From Rhodobacter aestuarii (GTDB lineage: Bacteria; Pseudomonadota; Alphaproteobacteria; Rhodobacterales; Rhodobacteraceae), in the NCBI RefSeq assembly GCF_900156655.1, contig NZ_FTOG01000001.1, positions 310,001 to 374,000 of the forward strand: DNA of 64,000 bases, in the 5' to 3' direction. Positions 1-8,522 of the stretch are shown here, piece after piece. The position numbers were made by a program, and so were the translations under genes. Under the pieces are notes generated by a model that ran no database searches, had not been told where the DNA came from, and saw only the letters and a list, made by a program, of their open reading frames with translations. Position 1 is the stretch's first letter. Each line of letters opens with the position of its first letter.

Positions 1-1277
1 GGCATGGCGAGGATGATGGCGCCGATGCGGCGTGGCGCGGTCATCAAGGCCCGCTGCATGTGACCCGTGGGCCCCGTGAAAACGTGCTCTTTGAGCATTT
101 CATCCAAGCGGGCGCGGCAGCGGGCTACCCGGTGACGATGGATTATAACGGCGCGCAGCAAGAAGGCTTCGGCCCGATGGAGGCCACCATCTGGCAAGGG
201 CGGCGCTGGTCCACCGCCAATGCCTATCTGCGCCCCGCGCGCAAAAACGGCAACCTGAAGATCGTGCGTGGTCTTGCGCGCAAAGTGGTGATTGAAAATG
301 GCCGCGCTGTCGGCGTGGAATATGAGCGCAAGGGCGAGGTGAAGGTCTTGCGCGCGCGGGCCGAGGTGGTGCTGGCAGCCTCGTCGCTCAATACGCCCAA
401 GCTTTTGATGCTTTCGGGCATTGGTGATGCAGAGCATCTCAAAGCGCACGGGATCGAGGTTTTGGCGCATCGCCCCGGCGTTGGGGCGAACCTACAAGAC
501 CACCTTGAAATCTATATGCAATTTGCCGCGCAAGAGCCAGTGACCTTGTTCAAATACTGGAACCTGTGGGGCAAGATCACCGTCGGGGCGCGGTGGCTTT
601 TCACCAAAAACGGGCTTGGCGCGTCGAACCAGTTTGAAGCTTGCGGGTTCATTCGGTCGGACAAGGGCGTTGAATATCCCGATATTCAATATCACTTCCT
701 GCCGCTTGCGGTGCGTTATGATGGCAAGGTCGCCGCAGAGGGGCATGGCTTCCAAGTGCACACCGGGCCGATGCGGTCGAAATCGCGCGGCAAGGTGACC
801 CTGCGCAGCGCCAACCCGGCAGACAATCCGGTCATTCGCTTCAACTATATGTCTCACCCCGATGATTGGGCCGAGTTCCGCAAAGTGGTGCGGCTCACGC
901 GCGAGATTTTTGCCCAAGCGCCGATGCAACCGCATGTGAAGCACGAAATCCAGCCCGGCACGGATCTGCAAACGGATGAGCAGATCGACAGTTTCATTCG
1001 CGACCATGCCGAAAGCGCCTATCACCCCTGTGGCACGGCGCGGATGGGCCGGGCCGATGATCCGATGGCGGTGGTGGACCCGGAGGGCCGCGTGATTGGG
1101 GTGGAGGGGTTGCGCGTCGCTGATAGCTCGATCTTCCCGCGCATCACCAATGGAAACCTCAATGGCCCCTCGATCATGGTGGGGGAAAAGGTCGCCGACC
1201 ATATTCTGGGCCGTCGTTTGCCGGCGGAAAACGTCGAACCGTGGATCAACCCGAACTGGCAAACCGCGCAGCGTTAA
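1..1277 (+). CDS. betA: Choline dehydrogenase BetA (5' truncated by window edge)
   Basis: FAD-dependent GMC oxidoreductase that oxidises choline to betaine aldehyde for glycine betaine synthesis. The frame is open from base 3, so the N-terminal FAD-binding part lies outside the window; the GTG at base 60 is internal, because family-typical residues ([14 protein letters not shown]) run straight through it. Visible signatures are the GMC signature 2-like stretch [16 protein letters not shown], the catalytic His in [10 protein letters not shown], the Asn-containing [12 protein letters not shown], and the tail [11 protein letters not shown] that I associate with alphaproteobacterial BetA. betB and betI are not visible and may lie upstream. 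A related alcohol dehydrogenase of the same family is the main alternative. Confidence 0.85.
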   Translation, partial: HGEDDGADAAWRGHQGPLHVTRGPRENVLFEHFIQAGAAAGYPVTMDYNGAQQEGFGPMEATIWQGRRWSTANAYLRPARKNGNLKIVRGLARKVVIENGRAVGVEYERKGEVKVLRARAEVVLAASSLNTPKLLMLSGIGDAEHLKAHGIEVLAHRPGVGANLQDHLEIYMQFAAQEPVTLFKYWNLWGKITVGARWLFTKNGLGASNQFEACGFIRSDKGVEYPDIQYHFLPLAVRYDGKVAAEGHGFQVHTGPMRSKSRGKVTLRSANPADNPVIRFNYMSHPDDWAEFRKVVRLTREIFAQAPMQPHVKHEIQPGTDLQTDEQIDSFIRDHAESAYHPCGTARMGRADDPMAVVDPEGRVIGVEGLRVADSSIFPRITNGNLNGPSIMVGEKVADHILGRRLPAENVEPWINPNWQTAQR

Positions 1278-1354
1278 CGCTACATCTTGCGGTTGTGTTG
1301 AGTTTGGCCACAGAATTGGCTTGCGCTGGCGCGTGGGCGCGCTAGCGTCGCGCC

Positions 1355-2005
1355 ATGGTGAAGTGGGTTTTGATAGCACTGCTGATGGCGCAGCCCGTCG
1401 CGGCTGAGGTCGTGCAAGGGCGCGCGCGGGTGATTGATGGTGACACGCTCGCCATTGGCGCGGTGCGGGTGCGGTTGCATGGCATTGACGCGCCGGAAAA
1501 GGACCAAACCTGCCAAGATCCGGCAGGGCGCGATTGGCGCTGCGGAGCGGCGGCGACGGCGGCTTTGGAGCGGATGACCGCGCGCGGCGACACCCGCTGC
1601 GAGGGGGAAGACTATGACCGCTATGATCGGCTGATTGCCGTGTGCCGTGCGGGTGGGCGCAATCTCAATGCCGCGCTGGTGGCGGAGGGCTATGCCGAGG
1701 CCTACCGTAAATATGCGCAAGATTATGTGGGTGAAGAACAGGCCGCACGCGCCGCGCAAAAGGGCATTTGGTCCGGCGCGCATCTGAACCCTGAAGCCGC
1801 GCGGCGGCAGGCGCGGAAGGGGGCAGCACAACAGCCTCCCGGCGCGTGTTTGATCAAAGGCAATATCTCGCGGTCGGGGCGGATTTTTCACACCACCGCC
1901 TCGCGCGATTATGCTGCGACGCGGATTGATCCGTCTAAAGGCGAGCGCTGGTTTTGCACCGAGGCAGAGGCTTTGGCGGCGGGCTGGCGTCCTGTGCATC
2001 GTTAA
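1355..2005 (+). CDS. Secreted thermonuclease-family (SNase-like) protein
   Basis: A 216-residue protein with a hydrophobic N-terminus ending VAAE, consistent with a signal peptide and periplasmic or extracellular location. An SNase (OB-fold) domain covers about residues 20-140. DGDT at 28-31 and the RLHGIDAPE block match the calcium-binding and catalytic surroundings of staphylococcal nuclease, with Arg40 and Glu48 at the expected spacing of eight. Residues 145-216 form a second region with a Cys pair and aromatic residues, found in exported alphaproteobacterial members. The start ATG has little Shine-Dalgarno sequence in front of it. Family is clear; substrate (DNA or RNA) and physiological role are not. 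Confidence 0.8.
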   Translation: MVKWVLIALLMAQPVAAEVVQGRARVIDGDTLAIGAVRVRLHGIDAPEKDQTCQDPAGRDWRCGAAATAALERMTARGDTRCEGEDYDRYDRLIAVCRAGGRNLNAALVAEGYAEAYRKYAQDYVGEEQAARAAQKGIWSGAHLNPEAARRQARKGAAQQPPGACLIKGNISRSGRIFHTTASRDYAATRIDPSKGERWFCTEAEALAAGWRPVHR

Positions 2006-2032
2006 AAATGTTCGCGCTAAACCCTGGGGTGA

Positions 2033-2048
2033 TTTGACACGGGTCAAA
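2033..2048. promoter_or_regulatory. Candidate Crp/Fnr-family operator
   Basis: A perfect palindrome TTTGAC-ACGG-GTCAAA lies about 60 bases upstream of the DUF465 start at 2107. The inner TTGAC-N4-GTCAA fits the TTGAY-N4-RTCAA pattern bound by FnrL/NNR-type regulators in Rhodobacter and Paracoccus. The match is read directly; the regulator and any oxygen or nitric-oxide response are inferred. Confidence 0.45.
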
Positions 2049-2106
2049 GTGCGCGGCGCGGGCTGCCCCTAGGCTTTCCTCATAAACACAAGGGAAGGGG
2101 AGCCCA

Positions 2107-2346
2107 ATGTCCAACACGCCGCATACGCTTGGCGAAGATTTTCCGTATGAAATTGATAAGGTCCACAGTTTGAAAGTGGTCAACATCCACTTTGCAAAAC
2201 TGCTGGAAGACTATGACCAGGTGAACGACAAAGTGCATCGGGCGGAAACGAATGTGGAACCGCTGGAGCATTTTGCCGAAGTCCATCTACGCAAACAGCG
2301 CGCGCATATCAAGGACGAAATCGCCTATATGCTGCATCATTCCTGA
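2107..2346 (+). CDS. YdcH-type DUF465 small helical protein
   Basis: A 79-residue charged protein predicted to be almost all alpha-helical. The C-terminal block LRKQRAHIKDEIAYML matches the DUF465/YdcH pattern (basic residues followed by K-DEI). DUF465 proteins are usually 60-80 residues, so the gene is full length. A good ribosome-binding site (AGGGGAG) sits just before the ATG. It appears to be a single-gene unit, with a Fnr-like palindrome upstream and an intrinsic terminator 18 bases after the stop. The molecular role of the family is not established, and I infer none beyond possible oxygen-linked control. Confidence 0.75.
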   Translation: MSNTPHTLGEDFPYEIDKVHSLKVVNIHFAKLLEDYDQVNDKVHRAETNVEPLEHFAEVHLRKQRAHIKDEIAYMLHHS

Positions 2347-2363
2347 GCCTGTGAAACCGCCTG

Positions 2364-2395
2364 AAGCCCCGGTTTCCCGGGGCTTTTTTTGTTTT
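2364..2395 (+). terminator. Rho-independent terminator after the DUF465 gene
   Basis: Stem GCCCCGG / CCGGGGC with a short T-rich loop, followed by seven T residues. A second GC-rich hairpin with arms near 2404-2421 lies just downstream, between this terminator and the convergent pccR stop; it lacks a T-run and may block read-through from the opposite strand. Confidence 0.8.
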
Positions 2396-2430
2396 AGGCC
2401 CGAAGCCCCGGTGCTTCGGGGCGTCTTCTC

Positions 2431-3828
2431 TCAGGCGATATCATAGGGCAGCAGGCCGCGCCGGTTTGGGTCCACCCGTAGGCGGCGTTCCAGCGGCGGG
2501 ACAGAGCGTTGATGGCAATCGCGCCGCTCGCAAATCCGGCACGAAATCCCAATCGGCTGATAGGCGCGCGGGTTCGTCAGCTCCATATCATCGGCATAAA
2601 CCAGCCCGCGCGCGTGGCTCACCTCGCAACCCAAGCAAATCGCGTAGCGGCGCACCGGGGCGGTGAAACTGCCCCCGGTTTTAGAGACATCGCGCGCAAG
2701 GCACAGATAGCGCACGCCATCGGGCGTTTCGGCCAATTGGCGCAAGAACTTGGTTGGCGTTTCAAAGGCTTGGTGCACGTTCCACAGCGGGCAGGCGCCG
2801 CCAAAACGGGCAAATTGCAACCGCGTGGCGGAGTGGCGCTTGGTGATCGTGCCCGCCTGATCTACCCGGACGAAAAAGAACGGAATCCCCTTTGCACCGG
2901 GGCGCTGCAGGGTGGAAAGGCGGTGCGCCACCTGTTCGATGCTCGCGCCAAACATATCGGCGAGCCGCTCCAGATCGTGCCGGGTTTCCTGCGCGGCCTC
3001 AAGGAAGGCGCGATAGGGCAAGAGCGCCGCGCCCGCGAAATAATTGGCAAGCCCGATCTTGGCGATCTGGCGCGAGGTCTCGGATTGGAAGCGCGCCAAA
3101 TCAAGCGTCGCCTCCAGCAGTTCGTTTTGCGTCATCAGCGCGACTTGGTGCAAAAGCTGAAACGCCTGCGTCGCGCGATTGGCATGGGCGGACAGAATGA
3201 TCTTGTCGCCCGCGCGGGTGCGCAACTCAGAGATCGAGGCAAATTCCACCTCGATCCCGCGTGCGGCAAGCGCCGCAATCGCGCGGGCAATCGGGTCGCT
3301 GCGGCTGCCATTGGGGCAGGCAAAATGCTCTGCCGCGCGGTCCACCGCATCAATGTAGTTGTCGCAGTAGTGAAAGAAGTCACGCACTTCTTCCCAAGGG
3401 CTAACAACGGTTTGCGCGCCCTCGCGCCCCAAAGCTTCATCCAAAGAGGCAAGCCGCTCATGGGCTTGGCGATAGGAGCGGTGCAGTTCCAAAAAGGCTC
3501 GCGCAAGTGCAGGCGCGTTGGAGGCCGCCAGCCGCAAATCGGCCAAGGGCGGTGCGCCACCATCGGCAAAGACCGGATCGGCCAAAGCCTCGCGCATATC
3601 GCTGACCAACCGCTCGGCATCGCCTGCGGACAGTTCGGTCACATCAAGGCCAAACTCGCCCGCAAGGCCCAGCACCACCGCCGCCGAAACCGGGCGGTGG
3701 TTGTTTTCCATCTGATTGAGATAGGGCAGCGACACGCCCAGCCGGTCGGCAAAGGCCTTTTGCGTCAGCCCCAGGCGCGCGCGCGTTTCGCGCAGCTTTA
3801 CGCCCGCGTAAAGTTTTTGAGTTGCCAT
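2431..3828 (-). CDS. pccR: PccR-type short-chain fatty acyl-CoA transcriptional regulator (ScfR family)
   Basis: A 465-residue XRE-family regulator. An N-terminal helix-turn-helix covers about residues 8-62 (LRETRARLGLTQKAFADRLG). It is followed by a long C-terminal domain of the ScfR/DUF2083 type, ending in a Cys-rich segment (CLGCEVSH and CRICERRDC). In Rhodobacter sphaeroides the family member PccR controls pccB in response to propionyl-CoA-linked metabolism and binds TTTGCAAA repeats. I place the start at 3828 because GGGGAGG precedes that ATG; a longer frame to 3873 would run through the operator. pccB lies two genes away, which supports the specific name over RamB-like paralogues. Confidence 0.85.
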   Translation of the reverse strand: MATQKLYAGVKLRETRARLGLTQKAFADRLGVSLPYLNQMENNHRPVSAAVVLGLAGEFGLDVTELSAGDAERLVSDMREALADPVFADGGAPPLADLRLAASNAPALARAFLELHRSYRQAHERLASLDEALGREGAQTVVSPWEEVRDFFHYCDNYIDAVDRAAEHFACPNGSRSDPIARAIAALAARGIEVEFASISELRTRAGDKIILSAHANRATQAFQLLHQVALMTQNELLEATLDLARFQSETSRQIAKIGLANYFAGAALLPYRAFLEAAQETRHDLERLADMFGASIEQVAHRLSTLQRPGAKGIPFFFVRVDQAGTITKRHSATRLQFARFGGACPLWNVHQAFETPTKFLRQLAETPDGVRYLCLARDVSKTGGSFTAPVRRYAICLGCEVSHARGLVYADDMELTNPRAYQPIGISCRICERRDCHQRSVPPLERRLRVDPNRRGLLPYDIA

Positions 3829-3846
3829 CCGCGCCTCCCCCGCGCT

Positions 3847-3874
3847 TTTGCAAAGCAATTCTACGCTTTGCAAA
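3847..3874. promoter_or_regulatory. Double TTTGCAAA operator, probable PccR autoregulation site
   Basis: Two perfect TTTGCAAA octamers at 3847-3854 and 3867-3874, separated by 12 bases, sit 19-46 bases upstream of the pccR start. The known R. sphaeroides PccR motif, as I recall it, is TTTGCAAA-X4-TTTGCAAA. The half-site is identical; the spacing here is 8 bp longer (centres 20 bp apart). The site is also close to the 3' end of the co-directional MFS gene. Confidence 0.65.
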
Positions 3875-3883
3875 GCCGGGGCG

Positions 3884-5080
3884 TCAAATGCCGAGCGCGC
3901 GACGGCGGTGCAAAACCCACAGCATCATCAGCACCGAAACGAGCGAGGAGGCGAACATGATCGCCACCAGCCGTAGGACGGACACCTCAAGCCCGACGAA
4001 ATGCGCCGTCAGGCTTGAAAGCGCCGCGCCGCAGCCAATCGACAGTGTTGCCCCAAGGCCCGAGGCGGTGCCTGCAAGTTCGGGGCGCACCGACATCATC
4101 CCGGCATTGGCCGAGGGCAGAGCGAGCCCGTTGCCGATCCCGGTGATGGCGACGGTGGTGAAGAAGAAAAGCGGCCCAAGCCCATCGGACAGTGCAGCAA
4201 TCAGCGCGAGCGCCAGCGCTGCGGTGGCAAGGGCGGTGCCCGCCAGCACCATTTTATCCATGCCCAGCCGCGTCGCAAACCGGCCCGAGACCCAATTGCC
4301 GATCAGATAGCCGACTGAGGGCAGGGCGAAGTAATAGCCAATCTCAACGGGGCTCAGGCCAAAGGCTTTCTCGCCCACCAAAGGCGCGCCGCCAAGATAG
4401 GCATAAAAGAGCCCCGCAGCGGAGGCCGCCGAAAGCGCATAGCCCCAAAACCGTTGCGAGCGAAACAGCACCGGATAGGCCCGCAGTTGCGCCCGAAAGC
4501 CCAGCCCGCCGCCCGCAACCGTTTCCCCCATATCGCCCCAAACGAGCCAAAACAGCCCCACGCCAGAAGCGGCAAGCACGATCATGTTGGCTTGCCAGCC
4601 AAAGGCAGCATCCAACACGCCGCCCACCACCGGGCCGATCATCGGCACCAAAGACATGCCCATTGTGACATAGCCAATGCGCGAGGCGGCTTCTGGCCCC
4701 GGAAACATATCCCGCACCGCTGCGCGCGAAATCACGAAGGTGGTGGCGACCACGGCTTGCACGAAGCGTGCGGCCAAGAAGGTCTGGGCGGTGGGGGCAA
4801 AAAGCGCCGCGACCGAGGCAAGCGTGAAGATTGCCACCACCACCAGCGTCACCGGGCGGCGGCCATAGCGGTCTGAAATCGGGCCAATCAAGAACTGCGC
4901 CAGCGCTGACATCGCCAAATAGGCCGAGATCGTCAGCTGCATCACCCCGTAGTCCACCCCGAAATGCCGCGCCATGCCGGGCAGCGAGGGCAGAAAGATG
5001 TTGAGACTAAGCGCCGCAATCCCCGTGGACAGCACGAGGGTGACGATATGCGGGGGCGTGGAGCGGTTGAAAAAAGCCAT
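3884..5080 (-). CDS. Bcr/CflA-type MFS drug-resistance exporter
   Basis: A proton-driven major facilitator superfamily exporter of about 398 residues with roughly twelve hydrophobic segments. The loop 2-3 signature ISDRYGRRPV and the N-terminal SLNIFLPSLPGMARHFGVDYGVMQ block are typical of the Bcr/CflA (DHA1) group. The start at 5080 (MAFFNRS) suits the family N-terminus; the frame is open up to 5137 and neither start has a strong ribosome-binding site. It reads toward pccR with only the TTTGCAAA operator between them. The substrate cannot be told from sequence, and nothing ties it to propionate metabolism except position. Confidence 0.8.
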   Translation of the reverse strand: MAFFNRSTPPHIVTLVLSTGIAALSLNIFLPSLPGMARHFGVDYGVMQLTISAYLAMSALAQFLIGPISDRYGRRPVTLVVVAIFTLASVAALFAPTAQTFLAARFVQAVVATTFVISRAAVRDMFPGPEAASRIGYVTMGMSLVPMIGPVVGGVLDAAFGWQANMIVLAASGVGLFWLVWGDMGETVAGGGLGFRAQLRAYPVLFRSQRFWGYALSAASAAGLFYAYLGGAPLVGEKAFGLSPVEIGYYFALPSVGYLIGNWVSGRFATRLGMDKMVLAGTALATAALALALIAALSDGLGPLFFFTTVAITGIGNGLALPSANAGMMSVRPELAGTASGLGATLSIGCGAALSSLTAHFVGLEVSVLRLVAIMFASSLVSVLMMLWVLHRRRALGI

Positions 5081-5229
5081 GAGAATGCCGCTAGGGCGTG
5101 CGCGGCAATTTGTCCATTGCGGAAATGTATGCGTCACAAGATTGCCGGGCAGGGGCGCTAAAGCTGTGATATGCCCTTAAAAATGGGGATATGGGCCGCT
5201 TTTGCGGGCAAGGCGCTGGCGGACGGGGC

Positions 5230-5300
5230 TTTGCAGTGTTGCAATTCGCAATCGCCGGCTTGAGAATAATTTGCAAATTTTCGGAAATCCTCTTGGTAAT
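5230..5300 (+). promoter_or_regulatory. pccB control region with TTTGCAAA and tandem TTGCA half-sites
   Basis: One perfect TTTGCAAA lies at 5270-5277. Upstream, TTGCA-like half-sites repeat about every 8 bases at 5231, 5239 and 5246. A possible promoter is TTGCAA (5271-5276) with GGTAAT (5295-5300) at 18-base spacing, so the perfect octamer would overlap the -35 element. This suggests direct PccR control of pccB; promoter and binding are both inferred. Confidence 0.5.
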
Positions 5301-5348
5301 AATGTTGCGCTCGATTAGGTTGCAGTGAAATTCTCGGAGGGGACCGAA

Positions 5349-6881
5349 ATGAAAGATATTTTGAGCGAGCTGGAAGCCCGCCGCGCGGACGCGCGCCTTG
5401 GAGGGGGTGAGCGTCGGATTGAAGCGCAGCACAAGAAGGGCAAGCTGACCGCGCGCGAGCGTATTGAACTGCTGCTCGACGAGGGCTCTTTCGAAGAATT
5501 CGACATGTTCAAGGCGCATCGCTGCACTGAATTTGGCATGGAGAAAGAGCATATTCCGGGCGATGGCGTGGTGACCGGCTGGGGCACCGTCAATGGCCGC
5601 ATGGTCTATGTGTTTTCTCAAGACTTCACCGTCTTTGGTGGCTCGCTGTCGGAAACCCATGCCGAAAAGATCTGCAAGATCATGGATATGGCGATGCAAA
5701 ACGGCGCGCCGGTGATTGGCATGAACGACTCGGGCGGCGCGCGCATCCAAGAAGGTGTGGCTTCGCTCGCGGGCTATGCCGATGTGTTCCAGCGCAACAT
5801 CATGGCCTCGGGCGTGGTGCCGCAAATCTCGCTGATCATGGGGCCTTGCGCGGGCGGCGCGGTCTATAGCCCCGCGATGACCGATTTTATCTTCATGGTG
5901 CAAGACAGCTCTTACATGTTCGTCACTGGCCCCGATGTGGTGAAAACGGTGACCAATGAGATCGTCACTGCCGAACAGCTGGGCGGCGCAAGCACCCATA
6001 CCAAGAAAAGCTCGGTCGCCGATGGCGCCTATGAAAACGATGTGGTGGCGATTGCCGAGACCCGCCGCCTGATCGATTTCCTGCCGCTCTCGAACCGCGA
6101 AAAAGCGCCGGTGCGGCCCTTCTTCGATTCGGTGGATCGGGTTGAGGAAAGCTTGGATACGCTGATCCCGGCGAACCCGAACATGCCCTATGACATGAAA
6201 GAGCTGATCACGAAGATCGCCGATGAGGGCGATTTCTTTGAGATCCAGCGCGATTATGCGGGCAATATCATCACCGGCTTCATCCGGATTGAGGGCCAAA
6301 CCGTGGGCGTGGTGGCGAACCAGCCGATGGTTCTGGCGGGGTGCTTGGATATCGATTCCAGCCGTAAAGCCGCGCGGTTCGTGCGCTTCTGTGATGCGTT
6401 TGAAATTCCGATCCTGACGTTGGTGGACGTGCCGGGCTTCTTGCCGGGGACGGGCCAAGAATACGGCGGCGTGATCAAACACGGCGCGAAACTGCTCTTT
6501 GCCTATGGCGAAGCGACGGTGCCGAAAGTCACGGTCATCACCCGTAAAGCCTATGGCGGCGCTTATGACGTTATGGCCTCGAAACACCTGCGCGGGGATT
6601 TCAACTACGCTTGGCCGACCGCCGAAATCGCGGTGATGGGGGCCAAAGGCGCGACCGAGATCCTTTATCGCTCGGAACTGGGCGATGTGGAAAAGATCGC
6701 CGCGCGCACGAAAGATTATGAAGACCGTTTCGCCAACCCCTTCGTGGCGGCGGAGCGTGGCTTCATCGATGAGGTGATCAAACCTTCGTCGACGCGGCGT
6801 CGGGTGGCGCGTGCTTTTGCGAGCTTGCGCTCGAAAAAGCTCACCAACCCGTGGAAGAAACACGACAACATTCCGCTCTGA
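5349..6881 (+). CDS. pccB: Propionyl-CoA carboxylase beta (carboxyltransferase) subunit
   Basis: A 510-residue carboxyltransferase that moves the carboxyl group from carboxybiotin on PccA to propionyl-CoA, giving (S)-methylmalonyl-CoA. Both crotonase-like halves are present. The N-terminal oxyanion region is [10 protein letters not shown] (127-136) and [12 protein letters not shown] (165-176); the C-terminal half carries [11 protein letters not shown] and [14 protein letters not shown]. Length is typical. The ATG at 5349 has GGAGGGG directly upstream and is preferred to an in-frame GTG at 5325. pccA follows after four small genes, and the upstream sites suggest PccR regulation. Confidence 0.95.
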   Translation: MKDILSELEARRADARLGGGERRIEAQHKKGKLTARERIELLLDEGSFEEFDMFKAHRCTEFGMEKEHIPGDGVVTGWGTVNGRMVYVFSQDFTVFGGSLSETHAEKICKIMDMAMQNGAPVIGMNDSGGARIQEGVASLAGYADVFQRNIMASGVVPQISLIMGPCAGGAVYSPAMTDFIFMVQDSSYMFVTGPDVVKTVTNEIVTAEQLGGASTHTKKSSVADGAYENDVVAIAETRRLIDFLPLSNREKAPVRPFFDSVDRVEESLDTLIPANPNMPYDMKELITKIADEGDFFEIQRDYAGNIITGFIRIEGQTVGVVANQPMVLAGCLDIDSSRKAARFVRFCDAFEIPILTLVDVPGFLPGTGQEYGGVIKHGAKLLFAYGEATVPKVTVITRKAYGGAYDVMASKHLRGDFNYAWPTAEIAVMGAKGATEILYRSELGDVEKIAARTKDYEDRFANPFVAAERGFIDEVIKPSSTRRRVARAFASLRSKKLTNPWKKHDNIPL

Positions 6882-6891
6882 GGGGCGCGGA

Positions 6892-7317
6892 ATGGGGCGT
6901 GGGGCCGGGTATCTCGTCAAAGCCTTGCATGGCGCGGCGTTTGTCGCGCTTGCCTTGGCGGCTGCCCGGCCCGTTTTTGCACAAGAGCCGATCGCGGTGC
7001 CTTCGGGCGTGGCGGTGCAGTGGTTCGAGACCTTGCGCGACACGCAAGGGCCGAATGGGCTGACAATCCGGTTTCGCTTCATCGCGCCCGATGTCGCTGG
7101 CCCGGATTATGACCCGGATCAGGCAGGCGCGGACCTTGAGGCTTTGTGTAACGGCTATGTGATCCCGCGGTTGCCCGAGATGGGCCCGCAACCCGCCGAG
7201 ATCGTGCTCGATCTCGCAGACCGCGAAGTGCCGTTTGGCGAACCAAACGAGGACGCGGTGCAATTCTTTGAGGCCTATTCCGTGCAAGACGGGGCCTGTG
7301 TTTGGGAGTTTTACTGA
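6892..7317 (+). CDS. Small exported protein, DUF6497-like, in the pcc operon
   Basis: A 141-residue protein starting 10 bases after pccB. Residues 1-30 form a signal peptide (GAAFVALALAAARPVFAQ, Ala-x-Ala-like end), so the mature protein is probably periplasmic. It has two Cys residues (in ALCNGYV and DGACVWEF) that could form a disulfide, and an acidic overall character. It resembles a Rhodobacterales-restricted domain of unknown function that I recall as DUF6497, although I could not check this. The tight spacing says it is co-transcribed with pccB. No function is assigned. Confidence 0.7.
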   Translation: MGRGAGYLVKALHGAAFVALALAAARPVFAQEPIAVPSGVAVQWFETLRDTQGPNGLTIRFRFIAPDVAGPDYDPDQAGADLEALCNGYVIPRLPEMGPQPAEIVLDLADREVPFGEPNEDAVQFFEAYSVQDGACVWEFY

Positions 7318-7576
7318 TGTACGCGCGCGCGTCACAAGGGCAGGGAGGCAGGCAAGGTGCCATGCGCCGGGCCATGGCGCTTTACGCCTTTGGCGCGCCC
7401 GAAGCTGGCCGATGCCCGCCTATTGCGCGCAACACCTTGGAAAATCCCCTCTTCTGCGGCGCCGCAAGCCGCGATACGCTGCTGCATGGCAGGAATCATT
7501 TCTGCCATCACGCCATCTCGGGGGAGGCGCAGGGGAAGACCTTTGCGCATGGCCTTCGCCCGATCAGGAGAGACAC

Positions 7577-7693
7577 ATGTCGAAAAAAGCTATCCTCGCC
7601 GTTGCGCTCGTTGCTTTCGTCGCCGCTTGCGCGCCGAAGCCGGAACCGGTTGAGCCGGTCACCATCGAGCCGGTTCAAAGCGGCAAATATTGA
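7577..7693 (+). CDS. Very small lipoprotein in the pcc operon
   Basis: A 38-residue lipoprotein precursor. Residues 1-18 form a short lipoprotein signal peptide with lipobox VAAC, predicted to be lipidated at Cys18. The mature part is only about 20 residues and is rich in Pro and Glu (APKPEPVEPVTIEPVQSGKY). AGGAG precedes the ATG with good spacing. The length, ribosome-binding site and complete lipobox argue for a real gene although it is tiny. A perfect 11-bp hairpin follows the stop. Function is unknown. Confidence 0.7.
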   Translation: MSKKAILAVALVAFVAACAPKPEPVEPVTIEPVQSGKY

Positions 7694-7700
7694 TCTGCAT

Positions 7701-7728
7701 CGGGGGCAAGGTTCGCGCCTTGCCCCCG
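7701..7728 (+). other. Perfect 11-bp stem-loop between small pcc-operon genes
   Basis: Arms CGGGGGCAAGG and CCTTGCCCCCG with loop TTCGCG. No T-run follows, so it is not a classical terminator. It may stabilise an mRNA 3' end or mark a processing site in the pccB transcript. Confidence 0.5.
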
Positions 7729-7807
7729 GCGTTGCGGGGGTGAATCGCCCCTGCGCCTTGTCGAAGGCGGCGCTGATGTGCCATGCCCCCCGCAAAGGAG
7801 GCACATC

Positions 7808-8200
7808 ATGCTGAAACACCGTGGTTTTCCGTCCCGTCTTCCGGGCACCGACTTCCAATTTACGATCCGGCGCGCCAATAAACAGGGCGCCACCAAGATC
7901 ATTCGCCGCGAACGCTACAAAGACCGCAATGCCGCCGACCGGCGCGCAGATGCGGGGTTTGTGGCTGCGCTTTGGAACCATTTCGGCGAAGACCCCTTTG
8001 AACGTGGCAATCTGGATGCCGGGCGTTTGAGCTGGCTGATTGGCCGCGAAGTGGTCTGGGCGGAAGAGCCCGCCGATCCCTCTTCCTATGATCAACTCCT
8101 GCGGTTGGACCGTAAGCGCGCCGAAGCCGCCTTTCCTGAGGTGTTTGCGGCGCCTGAGTCCTTCCAATGGGAAGATGATGACGACGAGGATTGGGACTGA
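7808..8200 (+). CDS. Hypothetical cytosolic protein with acidic tail
   Basis: A 130-residue protein with no signal peptide or membrane segment. The N-terminal third is strongly basic (RRANKQGATKIIRRERYKDR), the middle is predicted helical, and the C-terminus ends in an acidic-aromatic tail (FQWEDDDDEDWD). The start is fixed by an excellent ribosome-binding site (AAAGGAGG) ahead of the ATG at 7808. I do not recognise the family. It lies in the pccB-pccA interval on the same strand. The basic head and acidic tail would suit nucleic-acid or protein binding, but that is only a possibility. Confidence 0.65.
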   Translation: MLKHRGFPSRLPGTDFQFTIRRANKQGATKIIRRERYKDRNAADRRADAGFVAALWNHFGEDPFERGNLDAGRLSWLIGREVVWAEEPADPSSYDQLLRLDRKRAEAAFPEVFAAPESFQWEDDDDEDWD

Positions 8201-8522
8201 TGCAGGCTGCGGCGCGTGATTTTGAGCAAGATTTTGCCGATTGCGGCAAAAAAGTGCATTCGCGCTTTTGCAATCGCGCCGCGCCTTCCCAAATGAAGGA
8301 AAGAGCGGTGCGTTTCGAAGCCGCGCCGCTTTCAAAAGCCCATGCTCTTGGTCTGCGGCCTGACGTGTTGGTCGGGCCGCAGCCTTCCAAAGCCTTGGCC
8401 GATGCGCAAGGGTTCGCCTATAGCGCGATTTTTGCCACGACATGTTGCGAAAATCATTTGAGTGAGTCGCGTTCCGCGCTAGATTTGGGGCAGAATACAA
8501 CCCCGAACGGAGGCAGACACTC
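8201..8522 (+). promoter_or_regulatory. 322-bp gene-free stretch upstream of the second lipoprotein gene and pccA
   Basis: No credible gene is visible. The stretch holds the palindrome TTTTGCC-N6-GGCAAAA (8232-8251) and, shortly after, TTTTGCAAT, both resembling the TTTGCAAA half-sites at pccR and pccB. It is the only interval in the cluster roomy enough for a second promoter serving the YMGG-like lipoprotein gene and, by read-through, pccA. PccR control of this interval is inferred. Confidence 0.4.

Noticed and set aside
2191-2198. TTTGCAAA octamer inside the DUF465 gene
   Set aside because: Single copy within coding sequence and not at a promoter; not counted as a PccR site.
2509-3960. 483-codon open frame on the + strand opposite pccR
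   Set aside because: pccR on the - strand has clear domains and a ribosome-binding site; the + frame has neither.
5091-7082. 663-codon open frame antisense to pccB
   Set aside because: Composition-driven shadow of pccB; begins and ends inside unrelated genes.
7302-7814. 170-codon + frame covering the small lipoprotein region in another frame
   Set aside because: No sensible composition or start signal; the 38-codon lipoprotein frame has a ribosome-binding site and lipobox. The interval 7318-7576 otherwise shows nothing I can name.
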